Positions 55,870-64,000 of a stretch of DNA of 64,000 bases are shown piece by piece (the first letter of the stretch is position 1; every line of letters starts with the position of its first letter). The notes beneath the pieces were generated by a model. It worked only from the letters and a program-made list of their open reading frames with translations, was not told where the DNA came from and did not search any database. The position numbers were made by a program, and so were the translations under genes. The stretch is from Cryptomeria japonica (taxonomy: Eukaryota; Streptophyta; Pinopsida; Cupressales; Cupressaceae), in assembly GCF_030272615.1 (NCBI RefSeq), contig NC_081406.1:264097692-264161691 (forward strand), written 5' to 3'.

Positions 55870-57470
55870 TAGAGTCACATGCTCCTTAGGACAGACAGTG
55901 GACATTATGTAGTTTGACATTTTTGTAGTCAGCCTGCGGGCCATACTTAGGACAGACAGTCCAATTTTGTACTCCGATATTATTGTGATATATGATATGA
56001 TATGCATCAATATGATGGGATGCAATGTGTTATGACTTATGTGATTTTCCATGTATGGATGACTTATGCACTATTTATGTACAATTGTAGATCATGTATG
56101 GATGTATTTTTTTTATGTGTTTTTGATACATTTATAATATGAAATGGATAAAATGCTTGATGTGATGCTTAATGTAATGCAAATGTACTAACCAATGAAT
56201 GCAGGATGTAGCATGTATGTTTTTGGGGAAATCGGAGCACTAGACCGAACTGACTATCCGAACGGACGGAAGAAATGTTAGTAAGAAGAAAATGAGACAG
56301 AGGACAATTAGAGACGAAGAAAAACTTGCTTTCAGTAATGCACTTTGTAGGTGAGAACCTTTATTTTTATGTAGCAAAACGGATGCGTAGCATCATGGCA
56401 TTGAAGGCCAGAGCTGAAATGCAACCCTCTTTGCAAAAGGCAGACACATCACAGACAAAAAACAATCACAAACAAAAGAAAGGGACCATGAACCATCCCG
56501 GTCACTCTAAATCACTCAGTGACATCATCGAGCAACATAGGAGCATGATCGAAGATAAATCAATAGAAAGATAAGATGCACAAATTCCAACAAATCAAAC
56601 AAACATCTTGATCTTCATTGTCAAAAGTTGAAAGCGTTGATAGGACAATCATGCTGTCTGGTTTCAGGACATGCAGTACCCCGTCTAAGACAGGACATAG
56701 TCTGGTTTTGAGTATACCACACCCTGTATAAGACCCATGATAGTGTGCCAAGGACAAACGATGTTGAGGTTGATTGATATGACAATTCGGATCAGTTTGA
56801 ATCTCTGGTTTGAGTGAAAAAGTTCATCTATTTAAGCGTGATTTCATTAAAGCACGAGTGTCGTTGGATGGATGCTCGGTGATTTGTCTTATGCACAAAA
56901 GGGGATATTTATTGAAAAAATGCTTGTGTTTTGGATTTTAAAGTTTTGAAATGTTTTTGTTCATTTTTTCAGGACTTTATTTGATTTTTTTTGGATTTTT
57001 TGGATTATTTCAGGACGTTATTCAATTTTTTTTTAATTTTTTTCAGGACATTTTTAAATTTTTAAGAGATTTTTTCAGGACATTTTTAAATTTTTAAGAG
57101 ATTTTTTCAAGACATTTTTAAATTTTTAAGAGATTTTTTCAAAACATTTTTAAATTTTTAAGAGATTTTTTCAGAACATTTTTAAATTTTTAAGAGATTT
57201 TTTCAGGACATTTTTAAATGTAAAAGTTTCAGTGATTGATCATGACAAGGGGAACACACCCAATGCGCATCTGAAAGACATGCATAGACCGGGACCAAAA
57301 CATATGTACAAGCAACTAGAGTATGCAAGACAATGATGTTGACCAACAATAGGCCTAGAATAGAACATTGGGTCAAGACAAAGATAGACGTGAGAAACCG
57401 GCCGAGAGAAAGCATAGCTTATAGGTCATGATAGATGACGGAGCAACAATCTCATGTTACACATGGCGCC
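55870..57470. other. Spacer between antisense ORF and integrase in element B
   Basis: AT-rich and without a convincing gene. It includes ATGATATGATATGC-like sequence near 55,990, a purine-rich patch at 56,280-56,330 and a 32-bp tandem repeat at 57,045-57,210. A paired phrase CATGCAGTACCCCGTCTAAG and ACACCCTGTATAAGACC occurs near 56,680-56,740. Confidence 0.5.
57045..57210. repeat. 32-bp tandem repeat, about 5.2 copies
   Basis: Units start at 57,045, 57,077, 57,109, 57,141, 57,173 and 57,205 (exactly 32 bp apart) with AGGACATTTTTAAATTTTTA followed by AGAGATTTTTTC. The only differences are in the first bases (AGGACA, AAGACA, AAAACA, AGAACA). Confidence 0.95.
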
Positions 57471-57540
57471 TGTTTGCCAGGTTTTCACCAAAGTACTTGC
57501 CCCAAATGCCTGTTTGCCAGGTTTTCACTAGAGGGCGAAT
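57471..57540 (-). other. Conserved block downstream of integrase, element B
   Basis: TGCCAGGTTTTCACCAAAGT, ACTTGCCCC, then GCCAGGTTTTCACTA and GGGCGAA. It matches 30,548-30,620 of element A in order and spacing although flanking spacer sequence differs. A long T-rich run (57,541-57,618) follows on the plus strand. Confidence 0.55.
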
Positions 57541-57649
57541 CATTTTTCTTTATTTTTTTGCTTTTTTTACTTTTTTTGCATTTTTTGTTTTTTTTTCATT
57601 TTTTTTGCATTTTTTTCAGGATCATATTTGAAGAAGTACTGATAGAAAA

Positions 57650-58990
57650 TTATGCCCAGTACTTGCGAAGATGCATGCTTTTGATAGGATCGGACAGAGG
57701 TTCACCTTCTGGGGTAGCAAGCTGATATGCCCCCAAGCCATATGCTGCAGTTACTATGAAAGGCCCAACCCAATTAGGTTCAAACTTGCCTTTGATGATG
57801 TCAGTAGACTGTGCATTCTTAGGATTTGCCTTTAAAACTAGATCTCCCACTTCGAAGTGTCGCCCTTTGACCTTCTTATTATAAGATCAACGGAGACGGT
57901 TTTGATATGCTTGCAAATGTGTCAGAGCTGTCTGACGTTTCTCATCTAATATCTCAAGCTGATGCAACCGAGAGACTCTGTGTGTCTCATCATCAATCAA
58001 ATGTTGCAAAGAAACATGCAAGGAAGGAATCTCCACTTCCAAGGGTAAAATAGCTTCCGCACCATACACCAAGGAATAAGGTGTTGCGCCAGTAGGTGTG
58101 CGGATAGAAGTGCGATAGGCCCATAGTGTCGGATTCAACTGTACATGCCAATCTCGACCAGTGTCATTGACGACCTTCTTCAAGATCTTGATAATGGTTT
58201 TATTTGATGCTTCGGCTTGACCATTCCCCTGTGGATAGTATGGACTGGAGAAATGGTGTTGGATATGAAACTTTTCACAGATTTCTTTAACATCTTTATT
58301 CTTGAAGGGATGACCATTATCTGTGACTATGGCAAGGGGAACCCCATACCGACATATGATATAATTCAGCAAGAATTTTGAAATTTGGACACCAGTGATA
58401 TAAGTCATGGGGATGGCCTCGATCCATTTTGTGAAATACTCTGTGGCTGTAATGATGAACTTGTGTCCATTTGCAGATGTCGGTTGAATCTTGCCAATAA
58501 GATCCAATCCCCATTGAGAAAATGGCCACGGAGATATGACAGAATGAAGCTCTTGGGCTGGTGCATGAATGTAGTTTCCATGAATCTGGCATTTGTAGCA
58601 CTTCTTAACAAAATCATGAACATATTTTTCTAAAGTGGGCCAATAATACCCAGCACGAATCAACTTTTTGGCTAAGCTCAAACCATTGAAATGGCCTCCA
58701 CATATACCATCATGAACCTTGTGTAAAGCCATTTGTGCTTCATCAGAATCCAAAAACCTGAGGAGGGTATGGTCAAAGGAATGGCGGTAAAGGGTGTCGA
58801 CGATGATGACATATTTGGCTGTTTGTCGGATAAAGGCTCGGCATTGGTTAGCGGAAAGGTTGGGTGGTAAGGTTTGGGATTTTAAATATTGATAGATGTC
58901 ATTGTACCATGGGGAGTTGGGACCAACAAGAACGCACATCACATCTACTGTCGGAATGTCAAAAGAAGGAACCAGCAATTGTTCAACTAA
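57650..58990 (-). pseudogene. Element B integrase
   Basis: Within the 443-codon frame 57,887-59,218 the zinc module is H166/H169, H176, C207, C210. The catalytic triad is D239, D300 and E336, with 35 residues between the last two. Flanking sequence includes WGLDLIGKIQPTSANGHKF and YYPQGNGQAEASNKTI. A TGA at about 57,884 (RLR*SYNKK), where Trp is usual, separates the C-terminal part (57,650-57,850) with FEVGDLVL and the GPY/F motif WVGPFIVTAAYG. Apart from that stop the gene looks complete; it ends TAG-like near HLRKYWA at 57,653. Confidence 0.9.
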
Positions 58991-59009
58991 AAATTCACAT
59001 TTGTCCATA

Positions 59010-59520
59010 TTGTGGGGCATATTCAACATGGAAGCTATCGTAGCCATCGCATCTGCCGACTTGTTTTGCATTCTTGGAACTTGACTGAAATGGATAGTCA
59101 TGAATTTGGTCTTGAAGAAATCTACCATGTGCTTATAGGGAATCATCTTTTCATCTTTTGTTTCGTAGTCATCATTCACTTGACGGATGACTAATTGATA
59201 ATCTCCATAGACTTGCAAATGCGTGATGTTCTAGTGGACTGCTACTCGGAGTCCTCTAACCAGTGCTTCATACTCTGCAATGTTATTAGTACAATGAAAA
59301 GTTATTCTGTAGGACTTTGGAATAGCATCACCTTGAGGGGTGACAAACAAGATGCCTGCTCCGGACCCAAACTTGGTATGGGATCCATCAAAGTATAACT
59401 TCCATTCATTAGAGGATGTGAGAGCAAAGACTGATTCATCTGGAAAATCGGTCAACATGGGATGATCATTAGAAATAGGAGCCTCTGCAAGTTGATCTGC
59501 TATGACTTGTCCTTTTATCG
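59010..59520 (-). pseudogene. Element B second (archaeal-type) RNase H
   Basis: WKLYFDGSHTKFGSGAGI carries the first catalytic Asp, NNIAEYEALVRGL the Glu, VYGDYQLVIRQV the second Asp, and NKSADAMATIAS the last Asp. A TAG at about 59,216 (VAVH*NIT), where Gln would fit, divides it. All four catalytic positions are kept. This extra RNase H identifies the Tat lineage. Confidence 0.88.
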
Positions 59521-59527
59521 CCTTTCA

Positions 59528-61330
59528 CTCCATATACTCAATGTCAAATTCACTGAGAATCATGACCCACTTTGCTAGGTGACCCGTCAAAGCTGCTCAG
59601 CTAAGCAAGTATTTTAGGGGATCAATTTTTGCAACCAACAATGTTTGGTGGCTTAACATATAATGTCGGAGCTTCTGCGTTGCAAATACCACTGCTAAAC
59701 ATGCCCTTTCAATAGTTGAATAATTTAGCTCATAGCCTACCAGTGTCCGGCTGATATAGTAAATAGCTCGCTCTTTGCCGTTCTCATCTTGTTGGGCCAA
59801 GAGAACTCCTAATGCGGTTTCAGTTGCAGAAATATACAATATGAATGGCTTTCCGTCTATCGAAGGCATCAGAATAGGCGGTGACAGCAAATAGTCTTTG
59901 AGAGCTTGAAAGGCTAATTGACATTGCTCAGTCCATTTGAAAGCGACACCTTTGTGCAGTAGATGTTGGAATGGATGACATTTGTCAGCCAACTGAGCTA
60001 TGAAGTGGCAAATTGACTGGAGCTTTCCTTGCAGACTTCTTAATTGCCTGAGGTTTGAAGGTGGAGGCATATCCATTATTGCTTTAACCTTGGTAGGGTC
60101 AACCTCAATGCCTCTGTGAGAAACAATGTACCCTAGTAATTTGCCAACTGTGACACCAAAGACACACTTCTTCAGATTGAGCCTGAGTTTGTAGGTCTCC
60201 ATTCGATCAAAGATTGGGCCCAGGATGGCTAGATGACTATCTCTGGTGACAGATTTGCATAACAAGTCATCAACATAGTCCTCCATCAAAGTGTGCATGA
60301 AATCATGAAAAATTGTCGTCATTGCTCTTTGATATGTTGTGCCTGCATTTTTAAGACCGAAGGGCATCACATTCCAACAGTAGGTACCCCAAGCACAGGT
60401 GAATGTTGTCTTATGCTGATCTTCAGGAGCAATGCGAATTTGGTTATAGTCGGAGAACCCATCCATCAATGAGAGCATCTCATATCCAGCAGTCATGTCC
60501 ACTATGATGTCTATGTTTGGCAATGGAAAATCATCCTTAGGGCATGCTTTATTGAGATCCCTAAAATTTGTGCAGATTCTGATGCCCCTAGTTACTTTGC
60601 TAACCGGTACTAAATTTGAAATCCAGTCCGCATAATCAATGGGTCTAATGAAGCCCACATCTAGTAATTTTTTTAGTTCCACCTTGACCAAAAGAGCCAC
60701 CTGGGGATGCATCTTTCTAGGTTTCTGTTTGATAGGCTTGGCATCGGCTTTTAGTGGCAAATGATGAAGAACCAATTCTGGATCGAGGCCAGGCATATCT
60801 GCATAGGACCATGCAAAGTTGATCTTCTTCTCAAGAAAGAAATTGACAAAATCTATTTTTTCCTGTTGTGATAGAGAAGCAGCAAAATGAATGACCTTAG
60901 GGTTGTCAGGTGTACCCAAATTGATTTCCTTGGTCATTTCCACTAGCAATGTTGATTTGTCTTGACTTGATAGGGGTATGTCCACTCTTCCACCTTTGGG
61001 CGCCTCAAAGAGGTTTTCACCCGCAGGTACATCTTTTATTTTGACTTTTGTATGATCAGAGAGTGCCTTAGAGTTTTCACTCAAAGATCTATTCTTTTGA
61101 TTTTTTACTTTTTCTTTTCTTTTTTCATTTTGATGACTGGAAGAGGGAGTTGACTCCCCAAAATATGTCGTGGAATCCAGATCAATAGCAAATCCTGCCT
61201 TGTGATCACCTTGTGGTATGCCTTCCCGTAGTCCAAGGAATTCTGCAATTGCTTCGTCATTTTGAAAACAGTCCAATGTGAGTGGTTCTTGTTGGTCATG
61301 TTGGATAAGCTGGGGATAGATGAGGGGCAT
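59528..61330 (-). pseudogene. Element B reverse transcriptase and first RNase H
   Basis: A 577-codon frame (59,597-61,330). Reverse transcriptase blocks: FIRPIDYADWISNLVPV, RICTNFRDLNKACPKDDFPL, VMPFGLKNAGTTYQRA, and catalytic YVDDLL at residues 352-357. The thumb and connection follow (IMDMPPPSNLRQLRSLQGKL). The first RNase H (residues about 460-577) has LYISATETALGVLLAQ where the first catalytic Asp would be, so it is probably inactive, as usual when a second RNase H exists. Two TGA codons just after (59,578 and about 59,530) sit where Arg and Trp or Arg are common. The N-terminal 120 residues are a charged linker. Confidence 0.92.
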
Positions 61331-61403
61331 GTCATCATCGGTTGTAAGGAGAGATAGGGCTGATATGGTAAAGATATGAACATCTGTGGTATCACTATCT
61401 GAA

Positions 61404-61796
61404 CTACTTGTATCGGATTCGAAGCTTGGATCTCAGAATGACTATCCAAGCATGGGGACATGTTTTAGGAAGAGGAGTTATTTCATGTTTGTATTCCATA
61501 GGCAAATTATCAGGGTCAATGAAAATATTGTTGAGGGCATAGGAGCTAGAAGAAAAAGAACTCCACTCCCATTCATTGGAATCAGTTTTAGGTCGGGTAT
61601 CCTCAGGTGTTATTTCATCGTCAGAATCACGCCCTTTTCGACACGTGGGCACTTTGGTAGATGTGGATCCAATTCGCAATGGTACAAAACCTAATCCTAA
61701 AGTTGGAGGTCGCCTCTTGGGTATGACAGGTTCTAGCCTCCCATTGTTGTTCAGGCCTAAGCCACTGCAACCATCATATCCTTTCTTTTGCAGCAT
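61404..61796 (-). pseudogene. G-patch-like segment and linker, element B
   Basis: MLQKKGYDGCSGLGLNNNGR and PPTLGLGFVPLRIG (61,690-61,796) show the G-patch glycine pattern, the same position as in element A (33,614-33,964). An acidic Ser-rich linker follows (EWSSFSSSSYALN), then a frameshift near 61,400 into the linker of the reverse transcriptase frame. Confidence 0.6.
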
Positions 61797-61814
61797 AGTA
61801 AATCCTTTTCCGTA

Positions 61815-62560
61815 TCATTCCACTGGCAATCTGATAGGTGGGGTCTCAGTTGGATCCTTATAAAGCCAATCTATGACATCATCATCTACAGTTTCTTTGT
61901 CAAGTTCACCCCATCTTGTAAATGTAGTGGGAGGCTGATATTGAATAATGACCTTAGGTTCCTTTTGCAATAAATGTGGTTTGCAATATGATTTTGGAGA
62001 TATTGGCAAATTCCTGATGAGGAATGTTTGATCCATTGAATATTCTCCACGTCCTTGGTCTTGTATCTTCAATTTTCCTTTGACAGCATCTAACAATTGA
62101 TTAGGATCCACATAGCTATGTAATTTGGCCTCTCTATTGACTGGGACTTGCTGCTGAGGGGTATCCTTTAGAGTAGCACAAAATTGAAATGGATTAGGAT
62201 CTCCCAGAATTGTTATCTCAGTTCCATTGTAAGGATATTTTAAACATTGATGATAGGTGGATGGAACTGCTTTCATTACATGGATCCATGGACGGCCAAG
62301 GATCATATTATAAGGGAGATCAAGGTCTAGGACCTGTAGGAAAGTATTTTCTGTCATTGGACCAACTCTGATAGGCAATGTAATTATCCCTTTGGATGGG
62401 CGCTCAGCATCATCATATGCTTTGATTGTTATTCTTTTTGAAGCATCAATGTCATTTTCTGTATACCCAAGGCCAATAACCACTCTCAAAGTACAAATAT
62501 TAAGACCTATCCGCCATCTATCAAGACTCGTCAAATTTTGCAGTTATGAAAAAAGACTTC
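61815..62560 (-). pseudogene. Element B aspartic protease
   Basis: The frame 61,815-62,534 contains IGLNICTLRVVIGLGY, ITLPIRVGPMTENTFLQVLD, LPYNMILGRPWIHVM and YHQCLKYPYNG, the Tat-type retropepsin. The catalytic Asp-Gly-Gly lies at about 62,515-62,525 but in the neighbouring frame, so a one-base deletion separates it from the rest. C-terminal to the fold is a linker with VIIQYQPPTTFTRWGELDKE. Confidence 0.82.
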
Positions 62561-62579
62561 AAGGTGTAAAGGATCATTG

Positions 62580-64000
62580 TGAGGGAGCTTATCAGGTGAG
62601 ATATCATTGTCAGAAAATGCGACATTTTGGGAAACAGCTAAATGTCCAATTCAGGCTTGAAACTGGTCAACATCAATATCTGTCGGGACAGTGGACTCAA
62701 TTAAAGCTTTATCCAAGACTGCACGATGCATGGGAGACATTTTTAATAACTCAAGGATTGATATTTGTGCAGGTGTCTTTCCTAGATGATCCAAAAGATT
62801 ATACTGACTTGCAGGAGTTGGCTTGGGAGGAGCTGCAGGAGCTCCTTTCAGGACTATTTTGGATCGATGAGTGGTGACTGCACAAGAAGGATCTTGTCCC
62901 TTTATTCTCAGGGTGGAGACATACTCATTTGACACACAAAAACAATTAATGACATTGTTATAACCAGTATTTGCATAATTTGTTGTTTGGGCAGAGTTGG
63001 GAGAAGACGCTTTACCCTTGTCATGATCAAGCAAAGGAGTTTTGAAAATAATATGATCTATGTTAGAAGTCGCATGGGGTGGATCCACCTCAATTACTCC
63101 TTGCTCTAATAAATCTTGAATCATATGTTTCAATTGAAAACATGATGCAGTTTTATGCCCTTTGGACCGATGATACTCACAGTTTGCATTATCATTCCAC
63201 CAATGCGGTTTTACTGCTGGTTCTGCCTTGATTTCTGGTAGCTTAATAAATTTTGCTTGTATCAATTGTCTCATTACTGATTCAATAGGCTCTCCTAATG
63301 GTGTAAATTGTTGAGGAGGCCCATCCCTTGATCAGAAAGGTTTGCGCTGCTGGTTTTGTTGTTGGCCTTGTTGTTGGTTATATTGTTGAGTATGTTGTTG
63401 TTGAGCATGTTGTTGGTATTGTGGCTGTTGAATAACATTGCTCATTGGTGCTTGATTTTGTTCCATAGTTGACATATTAGGAACACTCAATTTCTTGATC
63501 GTGAATGGGGGTTGATTTGCATTCACCGCTCTTGCATCAACAACTCCATCATTAGTGACATTCTTGTTCCTATACCAAAATCTGTTTCTATCCCCCGAAT
63601 AATTGGTGTTGTCACTGTCTTTATTGAGCTTGATAATTCCTTTAGCTACAAGAGCTGTTTCGATGCTCATTCCTTTATTAATGAGTTTCTCTATAGTACT
63701 GGGACTTTTCAATTTAACTCATACATCATTTCTGGGACCAAATTCTGGATAAACAGATTCACTTGTTGTTCTTCAGGTATATCGAGAGAAGAACGACTAT
63801 ACAAGCTTCGCCATCGTTGCAAGAAAGTCACTAATGATTCACCTTGCTTTTGCTTGGTGTTGCATAAGTCTGACATGGTCACGTCACTGTCGATGTTGAA
63901 CGCGAAATGAGATAAAAACTTTTGAGCCAATTCCGACCAAGTTTTTATATTTCTTGGCAGATTTGAATACCAATCCATGGCTTGTCCCGTGAGACTTCGT
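62580..64000 (-). pseudogene. Element B gag (continues beyond the right edge)
   Basis: The capsid core at 63,709-64,000 has MDWYSNLPRNIKTWSELAQK and LCNTKQKQGESLVTFLQRW, preceded by RSLTGQA that runs off the window. A frame change near 63,710 leads to a region with IEKLINKGMSIETALVAKGI and a long Gln-rich run (63,340-63,430, poly-CAA/CAG type). A knuckle of form C-X2-H-X4-H-X4-C (CEYHRSKGHKTASC) at about 63,140-63,181 is followed by FQLKHMIQDLLEQGVI. The remainder to about 62,650 links to protease. Compared with element A, this gag is better preserved. Confidence 0.85.

Larger units (their letters stand above)
51761..64000 (-). mobile_element. Ty3/gypsy Tat-type element B, truncated by the window edge
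   Basis: At least 12 kb. It runs from gag at the right edge through protease, G-patch-like segment, reverse transcriptase, two RNases H and integrase to a spacer, an antisense plant-mobile-domain ORF, polypurine tract and 3' LTR. It is the least decayed large element here: pol carries about four stops, all TAG or TGA, and a few frameshifts. Its 5' LTR lies outside the window. It gives the template for interpreting elements A and D. Confidence 0.88.

Noticed and set aside
57541-57618. T-rich run considered as a poly(A) tail of an inserted retrogene on the minus strand
   Set aside because: No target duplication or retrogene is adjacent, and element A has a similar T-rich run in the same relative position, so it is part of the element.

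Overview
The window looks like nuclear, intergenic DNA of a land plant with a large, slowly purged genome. It is AT-rich and packed with nested, decayed plant LTR retrotransposons and one LINE. I find no intact host gene, tRNA, rRNA or CRISPR array. The old, diverged LTR pairs and the very large Ty3/gypsy elements would suit a gymnosperm, but this is inference and the sequence does not name a species.

Layout. (1) 1-18,186 is the 3' part of a plus-strand Ty3/gypsy element (element D): its antisense plant-mobile-domain ORF (minus strand), polypurine tract at 11,533 and LTR from 11,548. The ORF is split by a minus-strand Ty1/copia array (956-9,969) with the form LTR-internal-LTR-truncated internal-LTR. 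The LTR is split by a solo copia-type LTR (11,984-17,559), which is split in turn by a 5'-truncated LINE (12,151-16,710) with a perfect 16-bp target duplication. (2) 18,934-38,055 is a minus-strand Ty3/gypsy element of the Tat type (element A). Its antisense ORF is split by a 5.5-kb non-autonomous LTR element (21,823-27,297) carrying a fragment related to the cohesin factor PDS5. (3) 38,298-46,302 is a complete non-autonomous plus-strand LTR element (element C) with gag-like and protease sequence but no reverse transcriptase. (4) 46,303-50,415 is unassigned. A solo gypsy LTR (50,420-51,584) follows. (5) From about 51,760 to the right edge is a better-preserved minus-strand Tat-type element (element B): 3' LTR, antisense plant-mobile-domain ORF, integrase, second RNase H, reverse transcriptase, G-patch-like motif, protease and gag.

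How the parts work together. Elements A, B and D share one plan: LTR, gag, protease, reverse transcriptase, degenerate RNase H, second RNase H, integrase, spacer, then a plant-mobile-domain ORF on the opposite strand, then polypurine tract and LTR. Between the polypurine tract and the antisense ORF all three keep a pair of ATGCCCC boxes at nearly constant distance, followed by a TATA-like site. This suggests the antisense gene has its own promoter. Most in-frame stops in the decayed elements are TAG or TGA where Trp, Gln or Arg is expected, as expected from deamination of methylated cytosine.

The most interesting observations are the PDS5 fragment inside the non-autonomous LTR element, the extra 3' ORF of the LINE, the shared control region of the antisense plant-mobile-domain ORF, and the repeat-built ORF of element C.
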